A DNA stretch of 64,000 bases from Chitinophagaceae bacterium. Lineage in GTDB: Bacteria > Bacteroidota > Bacteroidia > Chitinophagales > Chitinophagaceae. Positions 1 to 9,162 of the stretch are shown here, piece after piece. The stretch spans positions 124,001-188,000 of the forward strand of contig JADJDJ010000002.1 in assembly GCA_016702745.1 (NCBI GenBank), written 5' to 3'. The notes beneath the pieces were generated by a model, which searched no databases, was not told the DNA's origin, and saw nothing but the letters and a program-made list of their open reading frames with translations. Both the position numbers and the translations under genes were made by a program. Every line of letters starts with the position of its first letter. The stretch's first letter is position 1.

Positions 1-347
1 CCACCGATGCCTATTTTATCAGCATCGCCAACAGCAACCAGTTCGGCAATCATTTTACCATTGCCCCCGCTGCCAGTCTGAGTGATGGCTTACTCGATAT
101 CGTGATCGTGACTAAGCAGAATAAACTCAGCATGATCCTGCAAACATTAAAACAGGTGCGTGGTAAAAACAAACTAGTTCCCGAAACAGTGATCGATGAT
201 ACAAAGGCAGTGATCTATTTTCAAACCAACCAGCTGCATATCCAAAACAAAGACGAAGCTTATTTACATATTGATGGAGACCCGGCGGAAACTTTGAAGG
301 AGATAAAAGTGGAGGTGCTGGCGAAGTGTTTTAAATTGTTGCAGTAG
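1..347 (+). CDS. Diacylglycerol/lipid kinase family protein, C-terminal part (5' end outside window)
   Basis: An open frame enters from the left edge with no start codon and stops at 345-347. Starting at base 3, the frame carries ANSNQFGN followed by IAPxAxLxDGxLD, which is the conserved segment of the C-terminal beta-sandwich domain of DagK/YegS/BmrU lipid kinases. It ends in a strand region with DGDPAE, the usual final motif of that domain. Family enzymes phosphorylate diacylglycerol or related lipids using ATP at the inner membrane; the catalytic GGDGT part lies outside the window. The family call is firm for a fragment of about 114 residues, but the substrate cannot be judged. Confidence 0.8.
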   Translation, partial: TDAYFISIANSNQFGNHFTIAPAASLSDGLLDIVIVTKQNKLSMILQTLKQVRGKNKLVPETVIDDTKAVIYFQTNQLHIQNKDEAYLHIDGDPAETLKEIKVEVLAKCFKLLQ

Positions 348-993
348 TAGAGATAAGGATTTCTCGTAGTGACTTTGTGGGAGAGATTCACCGCGGAGAA
401 CATGAGAAAGCAGAGTTCTCGCAGAGGCTTAACCGCGAAGGCGCGATGACGCAAAGGCACGCAAAGAAATCTTGATATCTCCTTTGTGTGCTTAGTGTCT
501 TTGCGGGAAATATTCACCGCAGAGAACAAGAGAAAGCAGAGTTTTCGCAGAGAGAGATTTAACCGCGATGATTTAACCGCTAAGACGCCAGGACGCTAAG
601 AGTCGCAAGGAAATCCCTGTGATACACTACTATTTCGAGCGAAGCCCGCAGGGCCCTGTGGGCGAGAAATCTTGTATTTCCCTGTCCTCCCCCAAACCGC
701 TGTCATTCCGAACAAAGTGAGGAACCCTGTATTTGGCACCCTCTGTACTTTGCGTCTTTGCTCCTTTGCGGCTTCGCGTGAAATTTTCACCGCGGAGAAC
801 AAGAGAAAGCAGAGTTTTCGCAGAGAGAGGTTTAACCGCGAGGACGCAATGACGCAAAGGCACGCAAAGAAATCTTGATCTCTCCTTTGTGTGCTTTGTG
901 TGTATTTCCTTTGTGCTCTTTGTGGTAAAAATTAACCCTGCCTACCGGCAGGCAGGCGCGAAGACGCGAAGGGACGCGAAGAGATCTTGTACT
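348..993. repeat. Dispersed intergenic repeat block, family A (rRNA-free 'aaccgcgaagacgc' type)
   Basis: No gene is visible here. The stretch is built from short degenerate pieces that recur with variations: 'accgcggagaacaagagaaa', 'gcagagttttcgcagagag', 'taaccgcgaagacgc', 'gacgcaaaggcacgcaaag' and 'ctcctttgtgtgctttgtg'. The same pieces reappear at about 3450-3725, 5930-6260 and 20460-20820, in both orientations. Short open frames through them (for example on the minus strand at 260-863) are low-complexity by-products of the repeat and not genes. Confidence 0.75.
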
Positions 994-3266
994 TTAAAAT
1001 CCCGGTACAATAAAAACAGGCTTCACCGTATCCGTTACCGGCTTGCGGTTAAAAATATCTATCACCTGCTGAAAGCATCGTTGATTGCCCGCCATTTGAA
1101 CAGAGGAAGTGATGTCTTTTTCTTCTCTTTTGGTAAGATGAAAATTCAAGGCAGCTTTGTTTTCTTCTTTGTCTGTCGAATACTGAAAAACAACCTTGTG
1201 AATTTTTACGCCGCTGTACGTAGTATAAAAACTCATCAGTTCATTCTGAGAATATTCCATCATCTTGAACCAGTTGTGCTGCAGCAGCAAAAAAGGTTTC
1301 GTAGCATGCGACCCGATATTATCCGATACATAGGGATGCTCCCATCCACCGGAAGTCCGGTCCTTGATCTGTATGATCAGCACCCCGCTGGTATTATCGC
1401 GGATCCACTGATCCATGGTCACTAAAAAACGCATGCTGGATTCCTCCCCATAATTATCCCGAAGTCCGGCATCCATTACATCGATTACCGGATAAGAAGG
1501 CAGCCATACAGTGGGCAGCACCACCGGAAATGTAGCATTCATCCGCAAGGCAGTCAGCACCTGCAGATTTTGCGGATCCTGCTTTTCAAAAAAACTGGCG
1601 AAATCAATCGCATCCGGATCAGCCACCGGCAACCTCGTGGTATCCCGGGGAGCCTGCATCATAAAACGGACAGGCTGGGTGGAGATGATCATCTTTCTGC
1701 CATCGCGACTGATCACAGAATTAAAAAAGATCAGGGGCGCATTGGCTGCTTTTTCATCGGCGGCATAATCGCGCAGGTGTTTGTTGAGTAAACCACGGGT
1801 ATTGCTGTTGAGTTTTTGTTCAAATGCATAACCCCGGTCCTTGACATAGCGATAAGGCCCCACATAAAATTTCTGCGCCGGTGCAATCAGGTCACGGGCG
1901 AAAAAAGAAGTGAAGACCGGATTCAACAGATCCCCGGCAATATCACTGATGTATTGTTTGTTCTGCAGGTTGATATTTTCTCCCTTCATTTTCCGGAGAT
2001 AGAGTTCGCGGAAATAAGCAGCCCCGATCATACCACCCGATGCCCCATTGATGAGGAATGTTTTTTTCATCAATGTGCCCTTACTCAGGCTATCCAGCTC
2101 CTGCAATACCGCCATGGTAAATGTGGCACTGCGGTGACCGCCGCCACTGGTATTGATGATCACCAGCATGGGTTTCTCCGTTCCCTGTTTGGCCTTCCAT
2201 TTATTCAGGATGCCGGCCATGTTTTTGCGGTCGGCTTCAATATTGGCCGGACTGCAAAGTGATAAAATATGTTCCCGGGTATAGGCCGGACGTTCTTCCA
2301 AATTGGTATAGTTGAGTCCGTAGGCTTTATTGCGCGGATCAATCAGATCCATTTTATAAAAAATGTTGAGCAGGATGATCACGCCCAGCAGGTAGGGAAT
2401 GCTCCAGCTTTGCAGGAAATAAGTAATGGCTGCGGCCACACCAATCAGTACAGAGAAAAAGATGGTGATGCTGGCAGCGGCAGGTAACTGGAAAAAAGGA
2501 TTGTCGAGCAGGAAGCCGATCAGCAAGAGGAATAAAAATGCAGCAAATACAGAAATGATGGCAGCGAAATGATGACGTTTGAAAATAGAGCCGATAAAAT
2601 CATCCGTATAATGACTTACATCCCGCACTTTCCGAAGACGTGTAGGGGATTCAAAATACCATTCCACTTTGATCAGGGTAACACCATGATATATTTCTTT
2701 CACGGTTCCCATATGCGTGATATAAGACTGCGGATTGCTGATCACAGGCATCATCCTCCGGAGAATCGACCGATCGGCCCGGAAAAAATAAATAAAGGAG
2801 GCGGCGAGTATGAAGATCAGTCCGCTTAAAAATCCACCACTCAGGAATAAAATCTCCGTCACCGGAATCAGTTCGCGGTAATGATCAAAATGATAGGCTT
2901 TAAAAAAATAGACCACCAGGAATACCCCGGGAATAATGGAATTATTGATACAATATTTTAAAAATGGATTGGAAGTAGCCGCGAGAAAACGGAATTGTTT
3001 ACTGAAGAGAATAAAACTGGCAATATTCCAGCTCATGATAAACATGCCGATGGAGGCACCGACAATCGCCGCACTCAGGGAGTTTACATTTCCGAGATAT
3101 TCCGGTGCCAGGTACAATGAATCCGCCCCGAATGTCTTCATGAAGGAACCACTGATGGTGCTGAAAAGAATCACCCAGAAAGAAGGAGAACCTGGTACTT
3201 GCGCAGGTGCAGGAATACCAGTTGTATGGGGAAGGAGTAAATGAATCCTCTCAGCCAGGTTTTCAT
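994..3266 (-). CDS. Patatin-like phospholipase with N-terminal membrane region (5' frameshift)
   Basis: About 757 residues if restored. The N-terminal half has roughly six to eight hydrophobic segments. The C-terminal half is a patatin domain: oxyanion motif SGGGHRS, nucleophile elbow GASGG, and the dyad Asp in DAGLRDNYG. Patatin enzymes hydrolyse acyl chains from membrane lipids; here the domain is tethered to the membrane. The uninterrupted frame starts only at a GTG at 3174. Upstream, an ATG at 3266 opens a good hydrophobic N terminus (MKTWLRGFIYSFPIQLV) that hits a stop just before the main frame. Adding one T on the minus strand at about 3178-3181 joins the two as ...VLLLFWVILFS. The main frame is secure; the reconnection is inference. 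Confidence 0.8.
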
Positions 3267-3758
3267 GAAAAGGTTTGTTGTGTCCTAAATATAGGGATTA
3301 ATGGGGTAAGGAAAATGTAAAAAGAAACAAGATAGAGGAAACAAAAAAAGATACAAGAAACAAGAACCAAAAAAATAAAGGCAAAATTTGAAATAAAAAA
3401 GCGTGGCCCGGGCCTTTAGCTTTTTAGGATGAGTTTGACAGGAATTTTTTTTAACCACTGCGAACACGGAGAACAGAGGTAGTAAAATACAGGGGTCTTC
3501 TGTGCTTTGCGTCTTTGCTCCTTTGCATCTTTGCGTGAAATATCACCGCGGAGAACAAGAGAAAGCAGAGTTTTCGCAGAGAGAGATTTAACCGCGAAGA
3601 CGCAATGACGCAAAGGCACGCAAAGAAATCTTGTTCTCTCCTTTGCGTGCTTTGTGTGTATTTCCTTTGTGCTCTTTGTGGTAAAACTTAACCGCAAAGA
3701 CGCCAGGGCGCTAAGAAACCCCACTAGCCGAACTCCACTAGCCACTTGCCACTAGCCA
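3267..3758. repeat. Intergenic region with family A repeat and 'ccactagc' short repeats
   Basis: From 3300 to 3420 the sequence is A-rich and low in complexity, with no open frame of interest. From about 3450 to 3715 it carries another copy of the family A repeat ('caccgcggagaacaagagaa', 'taaccgcgaagacgc'). At 3718-3765 'ccactagcc' recurs several times with small changes, directly next to the 3' end of the heme A synthase gene. No promoter or RNA gene was recognised. Confidence 0.7.
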
Positions 3759-4837
3759 CTAGCCATTCCCCTCTTCCTTTCCGGAACGAACAAGATAATA
3801 GACCCCGATCAGGGCGAGTAGCAAAAACATCGCCACCAGCTGATGCAATTGCGCCATCCATTCAAAGATGCCCCATTGATTGGGAATGATCTTCACACTG
3901 TTTAAAACAGAAAAGATACCGAGGACAACCTGTAGCAGTACAAGAATCGCAGGTAAGAATTTGATAGCGGATAATAATTTACCCGTTTGCATTTTCAGTA
4001 AGCGCCAGCTGAAATAAAGCACCATGAAAAGTAACAGGTAGGCCAGTCCGCGATGAATAAAGTGAATGGTAATGCGGTTATCAATCAGGTTGAGCAGTCC
4101 TTCTTCTGATCGCCACATATTCGGTGGAACCATATCCCCATTGATATCCGGCCAGGTGGGAGCGGAGGTGGCGGCTTTGTGTCCGGCCATGAATGCCCCG
4201 TAAATTAATTGCAGCAGCAGCACAGATAAGGAAGCAATGATCCATTTGGCAATGCCTTTATTGGTTTGTCGCTGTGATGGCGGCACCAATAGCGACAATG
4301 CAAACCAGAAAGTATAACAGAGCAATCCCATGGCAAAAATAAAATGCAGGGCCAGTTTGGCTGGTTTTACATAGATGGCATCACCGGTTAAACCACTGGC
4401 CACCATGATCCAGCCCACGGCTCCCTGTAAAGCACCCAGTAAAAAAAGAATGATCATCGGCTTCACCATCGAGGGCCGGAATCTTTCTGCACTAAAAAAA
4501 TCACAAAGGGTATCAGGAATACCACACCGATCAAGCGGGCCCAGAAACGATGGAACCATTCCCAGAAAAAAATGAATTTGAAATCAGGTAAGGTGAAAGA
4601 AGAATTCAGCAGACTAAACTGCGGGGTTTGTTTATATTTTTCAAACTCGGCCGCCCAGGCCGCTTCATTCATGGGTGGCAGGGTACCCGTTACTACATTC
4701 CATTCGGTGATGGATAATCCCGAACCCGTAAGCCGGGTGATTCCTCCCAGCAGGATCTGGACAATGATCATTCCCACACCTACCATCAGCCAGATGGCCA
4801 CCGGTTTTGAAGAAGGTCTTGTCAGCTCATTTCCCAT
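3759..4837 (-). pseudogene. ctaA: Heme A synthase CtaA/COX15 family, split by a frameshift in a T7 run
   Basis: The N-terminal part (start ATG at 4837, MGNELTRPSSKPVAIW) carries GGITRLTGSGLSITEWN and an EWFHRFWAR helix. The C-terminal part continues in another frame with MVKPMIILFLLGALQGAVGW, a middle loop with PTWPDING, and HFIHRGLAY. These are the conserved helices and His ligands of COX15-type heme A synthases, which oxidise the heme O methyl group to heme A for cytochrome oxidase. The two frames meet at the A7 run at 4494-4500; one more base would give a seamless ~360-residue, eight-helix protein. It could be a sequencing indel or a true lesion. Heme O synthase ctaB lies 30 kb away in the oxidase operon. 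It is divergent from rnhB. Confidence 0.85.
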
Positions 4838-4911
4838 TGCGCCGCAAAGGTAGACCCAAGTAGTGGGAGCAAATAATTTTTGTTGAGGCAAATTCATGAA
4901 ATTGCAGGCAG

Positions 4912-5508
4912 ATGCTGAAACCCTTTTACCAGGAAAAACTGATCGAGGCCGGTTGTGATGAAGCCGGTCGTGGTTGTCTGGCCGGACCCGTCTTTGCCGC
5001 CGCCGTGATCCTGCCCCGGAAATTTTCCCATCCCCTGCTGAATGATTCCAAACAGGTGACGGAAAAAAACAGAAATCATCTGCGTCAGGTGATTGAGTCC
5101 TCCGCATTGGCCTATGCCGTGGCCAGTGTATCCAGTCAGGAAATTGATACCATCAATATTTTAAAAGCTTCTTTTAAAGCCATGCACCTGGCCCTGGATG
5201 CGTTGAAAAAAAAGCCGGGATTGCTGCTGATTGATGGCAATCGTTTTATTCCCTATAAAAAAATCCCGCATCAGTGTATTATCAAAGGAGATGCTACGTA
5301 CAGAAATATTGCTGCCGCCAGTATCCTGGCCAAGACCTACCGGGATGAATACATGCTGAACCTGCATGCCGAATTTCCTGATTATGGCTGGGACCGCAAC
5401 AAGGGTTATGGCACCCTTCTTCACCGGGAAGCCATCCGGCAATATGGTATGACGGATCATCACCGCAAATCTTTCAGCATGGGACCGGTACAGGTTTCTC
5501 TTTTCTGA
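4912..5508 (+). CDS. rnhB: Ribonuclease HII
   Basis: 198 residues, a normal length. RNase HII removes ribonucleotides embedded in DNA and RNA:DNA hybrids in the cytoplasm. Motifs are clear: GCDEAGRGCLAGPV with Asp16/Glu17, LLIDGN with Asp108, and KGDATY with Asp127, which together form the acidic metal site. NDSK and the C-terminal basic segment RKSFSMGPVQ fit the family. The start ATG at 4912 leaves a 74-bp divergent spacer to ctaA. The gene stands alone with no operon partner on its strand. Confidence 0.95.
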   Translation: MLKPFYQEKLIEAGCDEAGRGCLAGPVFAAAVILPRKFSHPLLNDSKQVTEKNRNHLRQVIESSALAYAVASVSSQEIDTINILKASFKAMHLALDALKKKPGLLLIDGNRFIPYKKIPHQCIIKGDATYRNIAAASILAKTYRDEYMLNLHAEFPDYGWDRNKGYGTLLHREAIRQYGMTDHHRKSFSMGPVQVSLF

Positions 5509-5568
5509 ATTCTTTTCTTTATTAAACCCGGGCAACCCTTTCCGGTCATATACCCGTAAAAGATACCG

Positions 5569-5850
5569 TTGACAAAATTTGTATCCATACCGCTCTTGTT
5601 CCTGTTGTTCTCGTTAACAGCTTTCTCCCAACGAAATGGAAGAATTCTTAGCACGCGAACAGCCACGATCAGTACCTGGGAGCGTTTGCAGTTGCAGCGA
5701 AATGTATTGCAGTTAAGAACCACGGTTAGACTGGCCGAGCGTGATGGGGTGATGACGACCCGTGAGAAAAGAAGGATCCGTCAGCTGAAGGCAAAAACCA
5801 GAAGGGACGCGATCCGCTTCAAATACAACCAACGGGGAAGAATGATTTGA
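5569..5850 (+). CDS. Small secreted basic protein of unknown function
   Basis: 93 residues. The N terminus is a signal-peptide-like segment (TKFVSIPLLFLLFSLTAFSQ) with likely cleavage after FSQ. The mature part is very rich in Arg and Lys, with REKRRIRQLKAKTRRDAIRF, and is probably helical. An in-frame stop lies just upstream and no ATG is available, so TTG at 5569 is the only reasonable start. It follows rnhB by 60 bp and is followed by a strong terminator at 5892. I do not recognise a family. Its being a real gene is supported by the signal peptide and terminator, not by homology. Confidence 0.55.
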   Translation: MTKFVSIPLLFLLFSLTAFSQRNGRILSTRTATISTWERLQLQRNVLQLRTTVRLAERDGVMTTREKRRIRQLKAKTRRDAIRFKYNQRGRMI

Positions 5851-5891
5851 ACCACCATTAAGCCTTATAAAGTATTGCCCATGAAACTAGG

Positions 5892-5920
5892 AATACCGCC
5901 TCAAGGGGCGGTATTTTCTT
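5892..5920 (+). terminator. Intrinsic terminator after the small secreted protein
   Basis: A perfect 9-bp stem AATACCGCC (5892-5900) / GGCGGTATT (5907-5915) with a 6-nt loop is followed by TTTTCTT. It lies 41 bp after the stop of the gene at 5569-5850. Confidence 0.7.
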
Positions 5921-6358
5921 GGGGGATCCACGAAGTTTTGCCACGAATTCACGAATTATTGAGTAGTAATTTGGGATATTCTTTGCGTCCCTTCGCGTCT
6001 TGGCGTCTTTGTCCATAGGACTCTTCGAGCGGTTAAACACTGAGGCACGGAGGCACAGAGAGGGATTTCCTCGCGTCCCTTAGCGTCTTCGCGCCTTCGC
6101 GGTGAATTTTTCTCCCACAAAGACACTAAGCACACAAAGGGGTATAATTCCGAAATTCTTTGCGTCCCTTAGCGTCTTCGCGCCTTCGCGGTTAAGTCTA
6201 TCCGGTTAAGTCTCTCCGGTTAAACCTCTGCGAAACCTCCATTTTCTCTTGTTCTCAGCGGTGAATCTCTCCCCAAAAACCCCTCATCACCCCCATATTT
6301 TATAATCCTTTTATCATACCGCCCCCCATAAACGAATCGTTTGTATTTTAACCGCCCT
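5921..6358. repeat. Intergenic region with family A repeats
   Basis: From about 5990 to 6260 the stretch holds inverted-orientation copies of the family A pieces ('ctttgcgtcccttcgcgtct', 'cgcgccttcgcggttaagt', 'tctcttgttctcagcggtga'). No credible coding frame is present. The last 100 bp are A/T-rich and lead into the promoter region of the cupin-like gene. Confidence 0.7.
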
Positions 6359-6366
6359 TATCTTTG
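6359..6366 (+). promoter_or_regulatory. Possible Bacteroidota -7 element (TATCTTTG)
   Basis: TATCTTTG fits TAnnTTTG and lies 20 bp before the ATG at 6386. A TTTG occurs upstream at 6340-6343 but only 15 bp away, shorter than the usual spacing, so the pair is tentative. Confidence 0.35.
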
Positions 6367-6385
6367 CGACATCTAACTTTCCCTT

Positions 6386-7273
6386 ATGCAGTTAAAGCCG
6401 GTAGCCACCTTTGATACCATTGAACCTGAGGTGTTTAAAAAGGAGTACTATGATACCGGTCGCCCCGTGGTCATCAAAAAATTAGCCCACAATTGGCCTG
6501 CTTATCAAAAATGGAACTGGGATTATTTCCGGGAACTGGTAGGCCATAAAAAAGTCCCCCTTTACAATAACGTCAAAAGCGATGCCTATACCCCCATTAA
6601 CAAGGCCGATGATTACAAAACCTTCGGGGAATACATTGATATGATCAGCAAGGGTCCGGCCGGCTGGCGGATCTTCCTCTTCAACATTTTTGATCATGCC
6701 CCGCAGTTAATTGAAGATTTTGAGTGGCCCGAGCACATGGCCAAGGGCTTTATTAAGAAATACCCGATGCTGTTTACCGGCGGGGCCGGCAGTATCACGC
6801 ATATGCATTTCGATATTGATCTCTCCCATATTTTCCATACCCAGTTTGGTGGCCGCAAGAGAGTGCTGATGTTTCCTTTCACGGAACAGCATAAACTCTA
6901 CCGCAAACCCTGGGAAGTATTGAGTCTGGCTGATTTCTCCAATTATTATGTGGAGGGAAATGTTGACTACGAAAAATTCCCGGCACTGAAACTAGCACAG
7001 GGACTGGATTTTATTCTGGAGCCCGGTGATACTTTATTCATGCCTTCCGGATACTGGCACCATATGGAATACCTCGACAGTGGTTTTGCCATGAGCCTTC
7101 GGGCCATGCAGCCCTCACTGGCGGGGAAACTAAAGGGAGCCTGGAACCTGCTGGGTATGCGCAGTATAGATACCATCATGAAAAAGACCGCTCCCAAATG
7201 GTGGTATGGCAGAAAAGAGAAACAGCTTTATGAGAACGCAGCCAGAGCAATGAATGGTGCTTCTTTTGCCTGA
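6386..7273 (+). CDS. Cupin-like / JmjC-type Fe(II)-2-oxoglutarate-dependent oxygenase
   Basis: 295 residues. The protein fits the Cupin_8/JmjC family related to FIH: an N-terminal GRPVVIKKLAHNWPA segment typical of this family, and a double-stranded beta-helix core with the iron triad HxD at His141/Asp143 (HMHFDID) and a distal His in GYWHHMEY (about 225-226). The motif EPGDTLFMPSGYWHH is characteristic. Such proteins hydroxylate amino acid side chains of proteins or small molecules; the substrate is unknown. It is monocistronic, followed by a long repeat region. Confidence 0.85.
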   Translation: MQLKPVATFDTIEPEVFKKEYYDTGRPVVIKKLAHNWPAYQKWNWDYFRELVGHKKVPLYNNVKSDAYTPINKADDYKTFGEYIDMISKGPAGWRIFLFNIFDHAPQLIEDFEWPEHMAKGFIKKYPMLFTGGAGSITHMHFDIDLSHIFHTQFGGRKRVLMFPFTEQHKLYRKPWEVLSLADFSNYYVEGNVDYEKFPALKLAQGLDFILEPGDTLFMPSGYWHHMEYLDSGFAMSLRAMQPSLAGKLKGAWNLLGMRSIDTIMKKTAPKWWYGRKEKQLYENAARAMNGASFA

Positions 7274-8147
7274 GCTGATCTTGTTTGATCACAATCCATT
7301 TTAAAAATCGTTTATTAAGTGAGGCACGTTGAAATCTCAAAAAATCAGCGTCTTGCTTCACGCATAATCTAACGTCTCCCCGGGCCTGACCCGGGGTCTT
7401 TCAGTGGAATGATGTAAAGGTTTTCAAAAGATGCCGGTCCATAGGACTCCTTTGGAGATCGGTGCTTGCCCCGGACCTGATCCGGGGTCCGGCATGACGT
7501 AAGTGGAAGCCTGAGGCTATGATGTATAAGCCTGGTAAGATCTTATGTTTTAATGTGGCAATCTCAAAAAATCAGCGTCTTGCTTCGCAGTCTAACGTCA
7601 CCCCGGGCTTGATCCGGGGTCTTTCAGTGGAATGATGTAAAGGTTTTCAAAAGATGCCGGATCAAGTCCGGCATGACGTAAGTGGAAGCCTGAGGCTATG
7701 ATGTATAAGCCTGGTAAGATCTTATGTTTTAATGTGGCAATCTCAAAAAATCAGCGTCTTGCTTCACGCTTAGTCTAACGTCACCCCGGACTTGATCCGG
7801 GGTCTTTATGTGTGATACGATAGATAATCCCCATAAAAAAGATACCGGTCCAAAGGACTCGTATGGAGGTCAGTGCTTGCCCCTGATCCGGGGCCCGTTA
7901 TGACGTACTAGTGGCCCGTTGTAAGCTCACAACATTCAGAGACTCGCTACGGGCTTCCTGTTTGTCACCCCGGAACTTGATCCGGGGTCTTTCAGAGGAA
8001 TGATGTAAAGGTTTTCAAAAGATGCCGGTCCATAGGACTCCTTTGGAGATCGGTGCTTGCCCCGGACCTGATCCGGGGTCCGGCATGACGTAAGTGGAAG
8101 CCCGAGCCTATGACATAAACTACTTTTGAGATTAATTCTAAACCGGA
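7274..8147. repeat. Intergenic tandem repeat block, family B ('accccgg...tgatccggggt')
   Basis: No gene is seen. A unit beginning 'aatctcaaaaaatcagcgtc' recurs at about 7331, 7560 and 7740. It includes 'gtcaccccgggcttgatccg' with ccccgg/ccgggg inverted arms, 'ttcagtggaatgatgtaaag' and 'ccggcatgacgtaagtgg'; a further partial copy lies at 7960-8110. Unit length varies (about 230, then 180 bp) because an inner piece with 'ccataggactcctttggag' is present or absent. Minus-strand frames through this block (around 7936-8313) are by-products. Confidence 0.8.
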
Positions 8148-8561
8148 TCAAATCTTCCCTCTCCACTCCGCTTCCTCTGCTTCTTTTAATTGTTTGGCCC
8201 TGATGAGCCGGGCCGGAATCTGTTCGGTGATCAGGAGTACGATCATGATGACATGATAAATAAAAAGCAGGAGTACCACCAGGGAGAAAGTAATATGCGT
8301 GATATACCGCCATTCAATCACCAGGGTCAGTAAAGCACCGGCAAACAAAAAATAAAGCGCCAGGGGTTTTAATAAGGCCAATAATAAAAATGCCGTGATA
8401 CAAAGTATATAAACCGGTATCATCGGATTAGTGATATGACTGGGAATGGCTAAGATCAGGTGCTGGACCAGACAGGTCAATGAAAGCAGGATCCCGAATA
8501 AGCCCCCATACTCGCAGATATTTTTCTGGTAATTGGTTAGTGTACCGGAAGGATAATTCAT
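8148..8561 (-). CDS. Small multi-pass membrane protein of unknown function
   Basis: 137 residues with four or five hydrophobic helices (LFGILLSLTCLVQHLIL, IPVYILCITAFLLLALL, LYFLFAGALLTLVI, ITFSLVVLLLFIYHVIMIVLL) and a charged C-terminal tail (RAKQLKEAEEAEWRGK). I do not recognise a family. It starts 11 bp after the alkyltransferase-like gene on the same strand, so it is probably the last gene of the trmB group. The 3' end runs straight into repeat family B. Confidence 0.6.
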   Translation of the reverse strand: MNYPSGTLTNYQKNICEYGGLFGILLSLTCLVQHLILAIPSHITNPMIPVYILCITAFLLLALLKPLALYFLFAGALLTLVIEWRYITHITFSLVVLLLFIYHVIMIVLLITEQIPARLIRAKQLKEAEEAEWRGKI

Positions 8562-8572
8562 CTACATCTTTT

Positions 8573-8962
8573 TTAAAAACCAAGAGAAGTGGCTGGATCC
8601 CAGAACAGACGATCGAAGTCCACCACTTTATCATCCTTTACTTTGATCCCTTCTTTTTTTAATAATTGCTCCATGCTGCCCGACGGCTGGAAATGATGTT
8701 TGCCGGATAGAATACCCAATCGGTTAACCACCCGATGAGCAGGCACTTTGGGTCTCACTTTACCAGCCCCATTCATGGCCCAGCCTACCATTCTGGCGGA
8801 TAATTTTGTACCAAGGCAATTCGCAATGGCGCCATAGGAAGTCACCCTTCCTTTGGGAATCTGCCGGGCGACTTCATACACCAGTTCAAAAAAATTTTCA
8901 TCCCTTTTACCGGATGGCTTCACGGTTTTTAAAGCGCTGGTATTTTTCTTTCTGGCTGACAT
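8573..8962 (-). CDS. Alkyltransferase-like protein (MGMT family) lacking the acceptor cysteine
   Basis: 129 residues consisting of the DNA-binding domain of O6-alkylguanine-DNA alkyltransferases: IPKGRVTSYGAIA (helix-turn-helix), ARMVGWAMN with the finger residue, and the active-site loop reading VPAHRVVNRLG. True MGMT enzymes have PCHRV; here Cys is Ala, so alkyl transfer is not possible. Such ATL-type proteins bind alkylated guanine and are known to flag lesions for nucleotide excision repair. An N-terminal lysine-rich tail precedes the domain. The gene lies between DUF5522 and a membrane protein, with 11-bp gaps on both sides. Confidence 0.88.
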   Translation of the reverse strand: MSARKKNTSALKTVKPSGKRDENFFELVYEVARQIPKGRVTSYGAIANCLGTKLSARMVGWAMNGAGKVRPKVPAHRVVNRLGILSGKHHFQPSGSMEQLLKKEGIKVKDDKVVDFDRLFWDPATSLGF

Positions 8963-8973
8963 GGGACAGAAAA

Positions 8974-9162
8974 TTATTTCTTTTTTTCCAATTCTGCCAA
9001 CAGTTCCGATTTTCTGGGTTCGGGAACATTTTCAAAATGATAGGGACAATGCCGGCAGCCATTGCCGCAGCAATAGCCTTTATCCAGGTGATACTTTTCA
9101 GTGAAAACCACATAGCCATCATCACTGATATAATAATGCAAGCCTTCAGTCAGCCGGTTCAT
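8974..9162 (-). CDS. DUF5522-type small cysteine-rich protein
   Basis: 62 residues with the motif GYCCGNGCRHCPY, four closely spaced cysteines suited to metal or cluster binding, preceded by YYISDDGYVVFTEKYH. I recall this pattern as DUF5522, often found alone or as a domain in Bacteroidota; the function is not known to me. The start ATG at 9162 lies 17 bp inside the end of trmB, so translation is probably coupled. It is followed 11 bp later by the alkyltransferase-like gene. Confidence 0.75.
   Translation of the reverse strand: MNRLTEGLHYYISDDGYVVFTEKYHLDKGYCCGNGCRHCPYHFENVPEPRKSELLAELEKKK

Noticed and set aside
260..1425. Short frames on both strands in 260-1425
   Set aside because: They run through repeat family A or antisense to the patatin gene and consist of repeated low-complexity peptides such as KPLSAKTLLSLVLRGE.
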